26,252 bases of DNA from Aquirhabdus sp. Its GTDB lineage: Bacteria; Pseudomonadota; Gammaproteobacteria; Pseudomonadales; Moraxellaceae. Shown here piece after piece: positions 1-7,228 of this stretch. The translations under genes and the position numbers were made by a program. Under the pieces are notes generated by a model that searched no databases, was not told the DNA's origin, and saw only the letters and a list, made by a program, of their open reading frames with translations. The stretch is taken from NCBI GenBank assembly GCA_030149815.1, contig JASLHI010000020.1, positions 1 to 26,252 of the forward strand, read 5' to 3'. How positions within the stretch are numbered: position 1 is the stretch's first letter; every line of letters starts with the position of its first letter.

Positions 1-42
1 GCTGCTACGACCCTTGCGAATCAATTGGTTAGTGGTTGCCAC
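1..42 (-). CDS. rpsL: 30S ribosomal protein S12, 5' end only (partial)
   Basis: Ribosomal protein S12 belongs to the decoding centre of the 30S subunit. Only the first 14 codons are in the window; the gene runs off the left edge. Read on the minus strand they give M(GTG)-ATTNQLIRKGRSS, which matches the conserved S12 N-terminus (ATxNQLxRKxR). The start codon is GTG at 42-40. A GGGAGAG ribosome-binding site lies at 55-49, with a 6-base spacer. A strong sigma70 promoter and a hairpin leader lie immediately upstream. In related bacteria rpsL is followed by rpsG, fusA and tuf; that part is outside the window. The identification rests on a short stretch, but the motif is distinctive. Confidence 0.88.
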   Translation of the reverse strand, partial: MATTNQLIRKGRSS

Positions 43-61
43 TAGTTTCTCTCCCGTGAAT

Positions 62-96
62 AAAAAACCTCAAAAAGGACATACCCCTTTTTGAGG
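62..96 (-). promoter_or_regulatory. Terminator-like hairpin in the rpsL leader
   Basis: A perfect 11-bp inverted repeat, CCTCAAAAAGG (68-78) and CCTTTTTGAGG (86-96), has a 7-base loop. On the minus strand it is followed directly by six T residues (67-62). This is intrinsic-terminator architecture. It sits between the rpsL promoter and the rpsL ribosome-binding site (55-49). It may terminate transcripts arriving from the EcsC gene, attenuate rpsL, or stabilise the rpsL mRNA 5' end. Confidence 0.7.
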
Positions 97-103
97 GCTA
101 CAT

Positions 104-132
104 ATTCTAAATCAAGAGTAGGAAGTGGTCAA
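104..132 (-). promoter_or_regulatory. Strong sigma70 promoter for rpsL
   Basis: On the minus strand there is a -35 box TTGACC (132-127) and a -10 box TAGAAT (109-104), separated by exactly 17 bases. Transcription should start near 97-98, giving a leader of about 55 bases before the rpsL GTG. Because the start site falls at the edge of the hairpin at 68-96, the hairpin would be part of the rpsL mRNA. It would not then be only a terminator for the upstream EcsC gene. Confidence 0.7.
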
Positions 133-240
133 GAAAACCCACAGGTATTCGAGTAAAAGTAAGGAAGTTTTTTTATTTTAAATTCATGAAACTATTAACT
201 GTGCGTTGCGCAATCAAAAATGATCACGCAACACAAAATA

Positions 241-1230
241 TCATTCATCCTTATCACGATTTTCAGCACGATCTTCTGCCAGACTTGCCGCAACCGTTTG
301 CACGATTGCTGCACGCTCTCCATTTAATCTTGCTTGACGGAATGTTTCTTGAGCACTCGCAATCACACTGGCAATTAACCTCGCATTATATGTCGCACCT
401 GCTGCACCCGTCATAAACGGCATCGTTCTCGACAACCACAGCGCGGGCTTGCGTAAATTAAAACTCTTGGTCAAATCACTAATAATATTACTAATGCTTG
501 CAACTTCTTGGCTGCCGCCCATCAGTTTTTCTATACTACTCAAATCCCCAGATTCCAAGATTGTTTTCATACCTGTAATAACGAGCAAAACACCTTGTTT
601 ATCAACTAGGAGTTCCAGATCAGAATGCGTTAACGCTTCGAATGCCAGCTTTCGACCCTCATCGCCCTCTAAATCAAATCCGTAACAGTGAGCAATTTGA
701 TACACCGCACGCAGAGAAATAAATAAAGCTAAAGGCAAATCAACCAACGCACCAAGTAATCCAGTTGCACCGGTAAGCCCCCCCTCAGTCAAAGCAAGCA
801 TTCGATTTTCTTCTAATACAGCTTGTACCAATTCATCGCAACGAGAAATATCACCTGTTCGTAACTCAAAAATATCATCAACGCCCGCACGCTTAGCAAT
901 ACGCCCAGTATTACTGAGCGTATTAGCTAACTCAGCAGTTCGCTCAAAAAAATACTCAGAAAACGTTTCAACAACTTGAAACGGAACTACTGGCGCAACA
1001 TATTTTCCTATTGTGTTTAAGCGAGAACCTACAAGCTGCCCAGTCAATGCTGGGAGTTGTTTTCTAAAAATATCTTTAGCTTCTAGTTCAACAGGTGCTT
1101 CACCCTTTAAACGCTCTCGACGTTGACTTTCGGAAAGCTGAGTCAACATTCGATCGCCAGTTTCAGCCGCTTTCTTAATTTGATTAGAAATACGATCTTT
1201 GAACGAGTTGGAATACCACGCCTTTTCCAT
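241..1230 (-). CDS. EcsC-family protein
   Basis: This protein of about 329 residues matches the EcsC family, which is widespread, often membrane-associated and of poorly defined biochemical role (named after Bacillus EcsC). The most characteristic part is a glycine/alanine/leucine-rich stretch near the middle, with TGATGLLGALVDLPLALF followed by a helical segment ending in YGFDLEGDEGR. No clear signal peptide is seen. The ORF extends upstream to a TTG at 1293. I place the start at ATG 1230 because AAAGGA lies 9-10 bases before it, whereas the ATG at 1290 has no ribosome-binding site. The gene lies upstream of rpsL on the same strand, but rpsL has its own promoter, so a shared operon is unlikely. 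Confidence 0.75.
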   Translation of the reverse strand: MEKAWYSNSFKDRISNQIKKAAETGDRMLTQLSESQRRERLKGEAPVELEAKDIFRKQLPALTGQLVGSRLNTIGKYVAPVVPFQVVETFSEYFFERTAELANTLSNTGRIAKRAGVDDIFELRTGDISRCDELVQAVLEENRMLALTEGGLTGATGLLGALVDLPLALFISLRAVYQIAHCYGFDLEGDEGRKLAFEALTHSDLELLVDKQGVLLVITGMKTILESGDLSSIEKLMGGSQEVASISNIISDLTKSFNLRKPALWLSRTMPFMTGAAGATYNARLIASVIASAQETFRQARLNGERAAIVQTVAASLAEDRAENRDKDE

Positions 1231-1517
1231 AAGATATATTCCTTTGATTTCTTCAATTGCCGTTGACGTAAAACAAATTTGGTCTTGCATCAATAAGACT
1301 ACTATAGAAAGGCATTAGCACAAAGCCTTTAATACAAAGATTGTATAACATCAACACACCCGCGATTACATGGCAAAACGACTAAAACATACAAATTAAA
1401 ACACCAAAAATTACTAATCATGACATGCTAATCACCAATCTTTTACATCAATGTGATTAAACAGCGCATTCAACAAAACATCAGAATGTTTTATTTCTTT
1501 TGGTTATACACGCTACG

Positions 1518-1546
1518 TTCACAGTATCTTCATGTTCTAATGCAAT
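1518..1546 (+). promoter_or_regulatory. Candidate fabA promoter in the ecsC-fabA intergenic region
   Basis: The 386-base gap 1231-1616 separates divergent genes and holds no convincing ORF. On the plus strand TTCACA (1518-1523) and TGCAAT (1541-1546) are 17 bases apart, each matching four of six consensus positions. The implied leader is about 65 bases. On the minus side a small hairpin, AAAGGC/GCCTTT (1308-1330), and a TATAGT box lie ahead of the EcsC gene without a good -35. No FadR/FabR-like operator could be recognised with confidence. Confidence 0.35.
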
Positions 1547-1616
1547 ACTCAGCAATTATTTTACGAGAACCTCTTTCGTTTGATGATTTAAACTTACCCC
1601 ACCCCACGGAAGACTA

Positions 1617-2126
1617 ATGCGTCCAGCCTCATACGAAAGAGCAGAATTAATTGCTTGTGCAGAAGGACATTTGTTTGGCGCATCCAACGCGCGCCTACCC
1701 ATGCCGCCGATGTTAATGTTAGATCGAATTACACGTATTTCAGATATTGGAGGACAGTTCGGTAAAGGAGAAGTGATCGCCGAATTTGATATCAATCCAG
1801 ATTTATGGTTTTTTCAATGTCACTTCCCAACCGATTCAGTCATGCCTGGTTGTCTGGGATTAGATGCGATGTGGCAATTGGTTGGCTTTTATTTAGGCTG
1901 GCGTGGAAACTTAGGGCGCGGACGAGCGCTTGGTGTAGGTGATGTAAAGTTCACTGGACAAGTGCTGCCAAAAAACCTTCGTGTGCGTTATCATTTACAT
2001 ATGAAACGTGTGGTTGAACGCAGTCTATGCGTGGCTATCGCAGATGGCGAGATGTTTGTTGATGACACGCTGATTTATACTGCCAAAGATTTACGATGTG
2101 GCGTTTTTATTAATACCAACGCCTAG
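1617..2126 (+). CDS. fabA: 3-hydroxydecanoyl-[acyl-carrier-protein] dehydratase/isomerase FabA
   Basis: FabA dehydrates 3-hydroxydecanoyl-ACP and isomerises trans-2- to cis-3-decenoyl-ACP, the committed step to unsaturated fatty acids in the cytosol. The 169-residue protein is nearly the length of E. coli FabA and aligns throughout. It has LFG near residue 19, the hot-dog core DINPDLWFFQCHF with catalytic His69, and VMPGCLGLDAMWQLVGFYLGW with catalytic Asp83. GRALGVGDVKFTGQVLP and ADGEMFVDD follow. The ATG at 1617 has GGAAG four bases upstream. fabB lies 110 bases downstream on the same strand, the usual fabAB pairing, so co-transcription is likely. Confidence 0.97.
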   Translation: MRPASYERAELIACAEGHLFGASNARLPMPPMLMLDRITRISDIGGQFGKGEVIAEFDINPDLWFFQCHFPTDSVMPGCLGLDAMWQLVGFYLGWRGNLGRGRALGVGDVKFTGQVLPKNLRVRYHLHMKRVVERSLCVAIADGEMFVDDTLIYTAKDLRCGVFINTNA

Positions 2127-2236
2127 TAAGCCAACGATTGATCATTACTGCAATTGATCGCCCTAACATATTTAACGCATATTAATGCCTGAAAAAATAA
2201 CGAGTCACCTGTTTAAATTAAGATTGAGGAATACAC

Positions 2237-3460
2237 ATGCGTCGTGTCGTAATTACTGGAATGGGGATTGTGTCGTGTCTAGGTAATGATCGTGCGACAG
2301 TCACGGACTCCTTACGCAATGGAAAATCAGGGATTAGCTTCAATCAAAGTTATGTTGATATTGGTATGAAATGCCATATCAGCGGTCGTCCAACTTATGA
2401 CGACTCTGGTATTGATCGTAAGCTCAAGCGCTTTTTAGCAGAAGCTTCTACATTTGGTTATTTATCAGCTCTTTCTGCTATTGAAGATGCAGGACTTAAA
2501 CCAGAAGATGTTGCGTTCAACCCACGTATTGGTGTTATCGCAGGATCAGGCGGTTCTTCTACAAGTTCACTTGTTGCTGGCGCAGATGCAATGCGTGAAG
2601 GTGGCGCACGTAAAGTTGGACCATTTATGGTTCCTCGCACGATGACAAGTACAGTGACTGCTGCAATCGCTACAGGATTAAAACTTCAAGGTGTCAGTTA
2701 TGCCATCGGCTCTGCCTGCGCATCATCAGCACACAGTATCGGTAACGCGATGGAGCTGATTCAGCTCGGCAAACAAGATATTGTATTGGCTGGTGGGGGT
2801 GAAGAAGAGCACTGGACGCAATCCATTCTGTTTGACGCCATGGGCGCAATGAGTACAAATAACGCAACACCAGCTACTGCCTCACGCCCCTACTCAACAG
2901 ATCGCGACGGTTTTGTCATCGCTGGCGGCGGAGGTATTGTTGTTGTCGAGGCACTTGATCATGCGATCGCACGTGGTGCTCGAATTATTGCTGAAGTTGT
3001 TGGCTATGGCGCAACATCGGACGGCATGGATATGGTTGCCCCAAGCGGTGAAGGTGCTGTACGTTGTATGAAAATGGCACTCGACATGGCTGCACAGCAT
3101 GATGTAACCGAGATTGACTATCTCAATACCCATGGGACATCAACACCAGTTGGAGATTCTGCAGAACTCAATGCCATCCGTGAAGTATTTGGCGATAAAG
3201 CACCTGCAATTAGTTCAACCAAATCAATGAGTGGACATAGCTTGGGTGCTGCTGGAGTACAAGAAACGATTTACTGCTTATTGATGATGGAAAATGACTT
3301 TATTGCTCCTTCGATCAATATCACCGAACTTGACCCTGAAGCCGCTGGACTAGACATCGTCCAAACAACACGACCAGCAAAATTGAATGTGATCCTTTCA
3401 AATAGCTTTGGATTTGGCGGTACTAATGCCAGTTTGATCTTCAAACGTTTTGAGGCATAA
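2237..3460 (+). CDS. fabB: 3-oxoacyl-[acyl-carrier-protein] synthase I FabB
   Basis: FabB is the condensing enzyme that elongates cis-3-decenoyl-ACP made by FabA. The 407-residue protein has the full thiolase-fold ketosynthase. The Cys-His-His triad is visible: Cys161 in GSACASSAHSIGN, His299 in NTHGTSTPVGD and His334 in SMSGHSLGAAGVQE, with Lys329 just before. The C-terminal SNSFGFGGTNASL motif is intact. AUG is preceded by TTGAGGAA. The 110-base gap after fabA carries two direct ATTGATC copies (2137-2143, 2153-2159). It also has a weak promoter-like TTGATC/CATATT pair with an 18-base spacer, so fabB might also be transcribed on its own. hemJ follows after only 6 bases. Confidence 0.97.
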   Translation: MRRVVITGMGIVSCLGNDRATVTDSLRNGKSGISFNQSYVDIGMKCHISGRPTYDDSGIDRKLKRFLAEASTFGYLSALSAIEDAGLKPEDVAFNPRIGVIAGSGGSSTSSLVAGADAMREGGARKVGPFMVPRTMTSTVTAAIATGLKLQGVSYAIGSACASSAHSIGNAMELIQLGKQDIVLAGGGEEEHWTQSILFDAMGAMSTNNATPATASRPYSTDRDGFVIAGGGGIVVVEALDHAIARGARIIAEVVGYGATSDGMDMVAPSGEGAVRCMKMALDMAAQHDVTEIDYLNTHGTSTPVGDSAELNAIREVFGDKAPAISSTKSMSGHSLGAAGVQETIYCLLMMENDFIAPSINITELDPEAAGLDIVQTTRPAKLNVILSNSFGFGGTNASLIFKRFEA

Positions 3461-3466
3461 GTCGCT

Positions 3467-3898
3467 GTGCTGATTTTATGGATTAAAGCCTTCCACATCG
3501 TCGCAGTAGTCTGCTGGTTTGCGGCGATGTTTTATTTACCTCGCCTATTCGTCTACCACGCGCAAAGTACAGACATCATAAGTACGCAACGTTTTGAACT
3601 TATGGAACGCAAGCTTTATCGAGGCATCATGACCCCTGCCATGATCGCCACTTGGGTACTTGGTTTATGGATGGTTTGGTTAGGACGTGACTATTATCTT
3701 GCTCAACATTGGCTTCATGCAAAGCTTGCTTTAGTGGTAGCTTTGACAGGCTATCATTTTGGTTGCGGATATTATCGACGAGCATTAATCGGTCGACCAC
3801 ACTTAAAATCTCATGTGTTTTTTCGTTGGTTCAACGAGATCCCAATTTTTGCATTAATTGCAATTGCGATCTTAGTGGTCGTTAAACCTAATTTTTGA
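3467..3898 (+). CDS. hemJ: HemJ-type protoporphyrinogen IX oxidase
   Basis: HemJ is the third class of protoporphyrinogen oxidase, a small integral membrane enzyme for the penultimate haem step in bacteria lacking HemG/HemY; the family has been studied in Acinetobacter. This 143-residue protein has about four hydrophobic helices (roughly residues 3-24, 54-74, 82-100, 122-140). It carries the conserved first-helix His10 in KAFHIVAVVCWFAAMFYLPRLFVYH, plus RKLYRGIMTPAM and the HWLHAKL segment. The start is GTG at 3467. A GAGG sequence inside the end of fabB is the probable ribosome-binding site, 11 bases upstream, suggesting translational linkage. The gene is convergent with a small minus-strand gene 11 bases away. 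No clear terminator was found between them. Confidence 0.88.
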   Translation: MLILWIKAFHIVAVVCWFAAMFYLPRLFVYHAQSTDIISTQRFELMERKLYRGIMTPAMIATWVLGLWMVWLGRDYYLAQHWLHAKLALVVALTGYHFGCGYYRRALIGRPHLKSHVFFRWFNEIPIFALIAIAILVVVKPNF

Positions 3899-3909
3899 GA
3901 AAACTAGAG

Positions 3910-4074
3910 TTAACTTTTAGCGACAACTCTTCTCATCATCTTTTTTGATGATTGTTCAGAGGATTTTTCTGGAGTTGAAAAACGATTAACCGATTTGGCA
4001 ATCGCACCAAAAGAATAGGAAAGAATTGTCGAAACAATGCATACGAAAAAAAGCTGCGAACCTTTTAATTTCAT
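3910..4074 (-). CDS. Small exported cationic peptide, 54 aa (unrecognised)
   Basis: This short ORF encodes 54 residues beginning MKLKGSQLFF and ending RRVVAKS. The N-terminus looks like a Sec signal peptide: lysines 2 and 4, a hydrophobic core at about residues 8-23, and an AIA cleavage motif at 24-26. The predicted mature part is about 28 residues, starting KSVNRF. It is rich in Lys, Arg and Ser, has no cysteine, and carries five Lys, three Arg and two Glu (net about +6). AAGGA lies 7 bases before the ATG, a good ribosome-binding site. It sits about 150 bases downstream of the VWA gene on the same strand. A small AGTTGC/GCAACT hairpin (4109-4127) lies in its leader. I do not recognise a family. 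Confidence 0.55.
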   Translation of the reverse strand: MKLKGSQLFFVCIVSTILSYSFGAIAKSVNRFSTPEKSSEQSSKKMMRRVVAKS

Positions 4075-4191
4075 AATACGATCCTTGTACCTTAGAGTTT
4101 AATGCTTGAGTTGCAATCCACGCAACTGTTCGATCACATAATGACATAACACCGTAACACGATACAAGTCTTACAAAGACACTACGAAGAA

Positions 4192-4208
4192 GAACAAATT
4201 ATTTGTTC
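4192..4208. repeat. Short perfect inverted repeat downstream of the VWA gene
   Basis: GAACAAAT-T-ATTTGTTC is a perfect 8-bp dyad with a one-base centre, 16 bases after the VWA stop codon. As RNA it would form a weak AT-rich hairpin without a proper U tract, so terminator function is doubtful. As DNA it could be an operator for the small exported-peptide gene. The rest of 4075-4224 holds only the leader hairpin noted with that gene. Confidence 0.4.
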
Positions 4209-4224
4209 AACAGAATTAAAACAT

Positions 4225-5412
4225 TTATCGGGCTAAAAATCTTGTCATATCTTCAATCCCTTTCAAGGTCATCGGATACATTTTATCTTCAAAAGTCTGT
4301 TTAATTGCTGCGATCGTCTGTGTGTAATGCCAATAGCCCGACTCTTCTGGATTAAGCCAAGCAGTTTTACTGAAATGTTGACGGACACGATTCAGCCAAA
4401 CGACACCAGCCTCATGATTCGAGTATTCGACAGAACCACCGACACTCATTAGCTCGTAGGGCGCCATACTCGCATCACCGACAAAGATGACACGATAATC
4501 CTTGCCATAAGTCCGTAACAATTCCCATGTGTCCATACGGCTCGTTGAACGACGCAGATTATCTTTCCAAACATAATCATAGAGACAATTATGAAAATAG
4601 AAAAATTCGAGCGTTTTAAATTCTGATTTAGCGGCACTAAAAAGTTTTTCGCATTGTTCAATATGAGCATCCATCGATCCGCCAATATCAAACAACATCA
4701 GAACTTTCACACGATTACGACGCTCTGGAATAAGCTGAATATCCAACATCCCATGACGCGCTGTCGAATCAATTGTCCCGCCAATGTCGAGTTCTTCAGC
4801 CGCACCTTGTCGTGCAAATCGACGCAAACGACGTAATGCAATCTGCATTTGCCGAGTACCTAGGATCTGCTGATCATCGAGATTCTGGTATTGACGTTGC
4901 TCCCAAACTTTTACTGCGGAACCTTTACGTGCAGGTCCACCAATCCGTATACCTTCTGAATGATCACCAAATGCACCAAACGGCGATGTACCGCCAGTGC
5001 CAATCATTTTATTACCGCCTTGATGCTTTTTATGCTGCTCGCGTAAACGCTCTTCTAGCATTTTCATCAGTTCTTCAAGCGAGCCCGCTTTTTGCAATGC
5101 TTCACGTTGCTCTGGTGTCAGATTCTTTTCGAGAAGTTCGAGATCAAGCCATTCTGGTGGAATATTTTTTAGATTACCCAACGCACTTTCAATATCAAAA
5201 GAATCAATGCCGTCGAAATAAGCTTTCATCGCACGATCAAATTTATCGAAATGTCGTTCGTCTTTGACCATACACAAACGAATCAGACGATAGAGCTCTT
5301 CTCGATCAGCAAAAACGAGACCTGCTTGCAATGCTGCATTTAAGTCGAGCAGCTCTCTCGTGCTGACAGGCACGCCATATTTTTTGAGCGTATAAAATAA
5401 ATTAACAAACAT
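4225..5412 (-). CDS. VWA-domain protein, CoxE-like (partner of MoxR ATPase)
   Basis: This cytosolic protein of about 395 residues belongs to the CoxE-like von Willebrand A family, which works with MoxR AAA+ ATPases in protein or metal-centre maturation. The N-terminal half is helical (FYTLKKYGVPVSTRELLDL; LTPEQREALQKAGSLEELMKMLEERLREQHKK). A Gly-rich linker follows (GTGGTSPFGAFGDHSEG, about 138-154). The VWA domain begins near residue 237. Its metal-site motif reads D-I-G-G-S-M (Asp242), with Gly where canonical MIDAS has the first Ser. The ORF extends to a TTG at 5460. I prefer ATG 5412, giving MFVNLFYTLKKYG, with GAGAG about ten bases upstream. It follows the MoxR gene by 103 bases, separated by a long perfect hairpin. 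The substrate is unknown. Confidence 0.82.
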   Translation of the reverse strand: MFVNLFYTLKKYGVPVSTRELLDLNAALQAGLVFADREELYRLIRLCMVKDERHFDKFDRAMKAYFDGIDSFDIESALGNLKNIPPEWLDLELLEKNLTPEQREALQKAGSLEELMKMLEERLREQHKKHQGGNKMIGTGGTSPFGAFGDHSEGIRIGGPARKGSAVKVWEQRQYQNLDDQQILGTRQMQIALRRLRRFARQGAAEELDIGGTIDSTARHGMLDIQLIPERRNRVKVLMLFDIGGSMDAHIEQCEKLFSAAKSEFKTLEFFYFHNCLYDYVWKDNLRRSTSRMDTWELLRTYGKDYRVIFVGDASMAPYELMSVGGSVEYSNHEAGVVWLNRVRQHFSKTAWLNPEESGYWHYTQTIAAIKQTFEDKMYPMTLKGIEDMTRFLAR

Positions 5413-5477
5413 GGCGCTTAATCTCTCGAACACCCTGATCACAGGGAAAAAACCTAACAACGAACCATAAAATCCAA

Positions 5478-5507
5478 CACTCTATTTTAACTCAATAAAA
5501 TAGAGTG
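5478..5507 (-). repeat. Perfect 12-bp inverted repeat between moxR and the VWA gene
   Basis: CACTCTATTTTA (5478-5489) and TAAAATAGAGTG (5496-5507) flank a 6-base loop, starting 8 bases after the MoxR-gene stop. On the minus strand the stem is followed by TTGGATTTTA, not a clean U run. It is therefore more likely a processing or mRNA-stability element, or a leaky terminator, than a strong terminator. It could set the relative amounts of the MoxR and VWA proteins. Confidence 0.6.
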
Positions 5508-5515
5508 ATTTAGAC

Positions 5516-6388
5516 TTACCGTCTTGTCATAAATGCCAATCGTTCAAGTAAATGGACATCTTGCTCATTCTTAATCAGAGCACCGTGTAATGGTGGAATT
5601 GCGGTTTTTGGATCACGATTACGAAGCACTTCTTCAGGCATATCATCCGCCATCAGCAGCGTAAGCCAATCAATTAACTCACTGGTTGAAGGCGGCTTTT
5701 TAAGACCTGAAACTTGGCGCAATTTAAAGAAAATCTGCAATGCTTCGCTGACCAAAGTTTCTTTGATATTAGAAAAATGCACGTCAATAATTTGACGCAT
5801 TGTTTCTTCATTCGGGAAATCAATGTAATGAAAGAAACAACGACGCAAGAAAGCATCGGGTAATTCTTTTTCGTTATTCGAAGTAATAATTACTACAGGG
5901 CGACTTACTGCACTGATTGTTTCACCTGTTTCATAGACATAAAACGACATCCGATCTAGTTCATGCAACAAATCATTTGGAAACTCGATGTCGGCTTTAT
6001 CAATCTCATCAATCAATAATACAACGCGCTCAGGTGAAGCAAATGCATCCCATAATTTGCCAGGTTTAATGTAGTTAGCAATGTCGTAAACCTTATCATC
6101 GCCAAGCTGACTATCACGCAAGCGCGATACTGCATCATACTCATACAAACCTTGCTGTGCTTTGGTCGTAGACTTGATATTCCATGTAATCAACTTCATA
6201 CCCAAACTGGTCGCCACCTGCTCAGCCAGTAATGTTTTACCTGTACCAGGTTCACCTTTAATCAACAAAGGCTTCTGAAGTACACGCGCAGCATTCACAG
6301 CCTGCTTGAGCGCATCCGTTGCAATATAGTCTGAAGTACTTTGAAAAACTCGTTCATCTGCAGACTGATTTTGATTAAGTTGAGTCAT
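5516..6388 (-). CDS. MoxR-family AAA+ ATPase
   Basis: This is a cytosolic AAA+ ATPase of about 290 residues, of the MoxR type, a chaperone-like class usually paired with VWA proteins. It has Walker A GEPGTGKT (about 45-52), Walker B VVLLIDEIDKAD (about 122-133), sensor 1 region IITSNNEKELPDAFLRRCFF with an arginine-finger-like pair, and a C-terminal helical lid ending LERLAFMTRR. The ORF reaches a TTG at 6424, but ATG 6388 (MTQLNQNQSADERVFQ) has GGAAA about 7 bases upstream and matches the usual start. The small membrane-protein gene lies 56 bases upstream and the VWA gene follows on the same strand. What it remodels is unknown. Confidence 0.9.
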   Translation of the reverse strand: MTQLNQNQSADERVFQSTSDYIATDALKQAVNAARVLQKPLLIKGEPGTGKTLLAEQVATSLGMKLITWNIKSTTKAQQGLYEYDAVSRLRDSQLGDDKVYDIANYIKPGKLWDAFASPERVVLLIDEIDKADIEFPNDLLHELDRMSFYVYETGETISAVSRPVVIITSNNEKELPDAFLRRCFFHYIDFPNEETMRQIIDVHFSNIKETLVSEALQIFFKLRQVSGLKKPPSTSELIDWLTLLMADDMPEEVLRNRDPKTAIPPLHGALIKNEQDVHLLERLAFMTRR

Positions 6389-6444
6389 AAAATATTTCCG
6401 TTTTGTATCAAATACAAAGATCAAATCATTTCAAAAATAGCGTA

Positions 6445-6774
6445 TTAAACGCGTTGCATGCGTAAGCGTTGAATCAAGAAACCAACTAAGAACCCTAAGC
6501 CCAACACCAATAAAATCGGTAATAGACTCGACAAAATCAGCTCTTTGTTTTTACTAATTACTCCAAACAACAAACCAATAACAGCTGGTGCAATTTGACC
6601 ATTGTCCCCTTCTGTCACAGTTGGAGCAAAGAGTAATGAAAATACAGCGAGCCACGCCATTCCACCGAATGGATGTGGCAAGGGACGAACAACCTGCCGC
6701 CAAAGCCATAAGGCAATACAACTACCCACAACATAAACAGTAATCGCTAACCAATATTCGGATCCGCTATCCAT
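6445..6774 (-). CDS. Small integral membrane protein, function unknown
   Basis: The 109-residue protein is mostly hydrophobic, with about four predicted helices (roughly 8-27, 37-52, 60-74 and 79-101). A short polar loop, PTVTEGDNGQ, lies in the middle and a basic tail, QRLRMQRV, at the end. There is no signal peptidase site and no recognisable catalytic motif. It lies 30 bases after the ycgL-type gene and 56 bases before the MoxR gene on the same strand, so it is probably in the same transcription unit. It could be the membrane anchor or client of the MoxR/VWA pair, but that is inference from position only. Confidence 0.7.
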   Translation of the reverse strand: MDSGSEYWLAITVYVVGSCIALWLWRQVVRPLPHPFGGMAWLAVFSLLFAPTVTEGDNGQIAPAVIGLLFGVISKNKELILSSLLPILLVLGLGFLVGFLIQRLRMQRV

Positions 6775-6804
6775 AATTTTGCTCTTAATGATTTCTAAAG
6801 TAGG

Positions 6805-7131
6805 TTACGCACCGCGTAGACCTTCTGGGGCAACTGCGTTTGGAGAAATGAGACCTTCTGGTGGCAACTGTAAATAGTAACCTTGGGTTTCCAGCGACTC
6901 TATGACACTTAATACTGGAACACGTGCCAATTTACGCTCTGGCGTTAACTCAAGTCGCATCACAAATGTAGGACGACCAAATGCACTTTTCAGTGCATCA
7001 GATATTTTGGCTAATGGATCGTATTCGGAGACATGTGACTCCGTATCATTTTGCGAACCTTCATCCATACGGGAAGGAACATACAAATACATTTCGTCGC
7101 GCTTACTGGCTCGATAAATATCACAAAACAT
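6805..7131 (-). CDS. YcgL-domain protein
   Basis: The 108-residue protein matches the YcgL (DUF709) family. The N-terminal MFCDIYRASKRDEMYLYV corresponds to MFCxIYRSSKRDxxYLYV of E. coli YcgL. Later come LKSAFGRPTFVMRLELTPERKLARV and the family hallmark ETQGYYLQLPPE. The role of YcgL proteins is not established. The ATG at 7131 has only a weak AAAGAAAG upstream. In gammaproteobacteria ycgL often neighbours rnd, as it does here 97 bases downstream of rnd. It heads the run membrane protein, MoxR, VWA on the minus strand. Confidence 0.88.
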   Translation of the reverse strand: MFCDIYRASKRDEMYLYVPSRMDEGSQNDTESHVSEYDPLAKISDALKSAFGRPTFVMRLELTPERKLARVPVLSVIESLETQGYYLQLPPEGLISPNAVAPEGLRGA

Positions 7132-7151
7132 GTTGCACTTTCTTTTGGCTA

Positions 7152-7182
7152 ATAATAGAGATTAAGCATACACCAATGACAA
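7152..7182 (-). promoter_or_regulatory. Possible promoter for the ycgL-moxR-VWA cluster
   Basis: On the minus strand TTGTCA (7182-7177) and TATTAT (7157-7152) each match five of six consensus positions. The spacer is 19 bases, longer than optimal. This would start transcription about 15 bases before the ycgL-type ATG. No terminator was seen between rnd and this site, so read-through from rnd is equally possible. Confidence 0.3.
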
Positions 7183-7228
7183 TAAAGTGCGTTGACTGCC
7201 CAGTTTAGATTTCAAGTCATTAATGCAA

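Noticed and set aside
140..240. GTGCGTTGCG/CGCAACAC hairpin as the EcsC-gene terminator
   Set aside because: The stem has a bulge and internal mismatches and lacks a U tract on the minus strand.
186..685. Plus-strand ORFs opposite the EcsC gene
   Set aside because: They are antisense shadows of the EcsC coding region with no ribosome-binding sites.
2137..2159. Two ATTGATC copies upstream of fabB as an operator
   Set aside because: The sequence is short and AT-rich, and a 16-base repeat interval could easily occur by chance; kept only as a note in the fabB entry.
4773..5267. Plus-strand 164-aa ORF antisense to the VWA gene
   Set aside because: It lies wholly within the well-supported VWA coding sequence, has no ribosome-binding site and gives low-complexity non-homologous protein.
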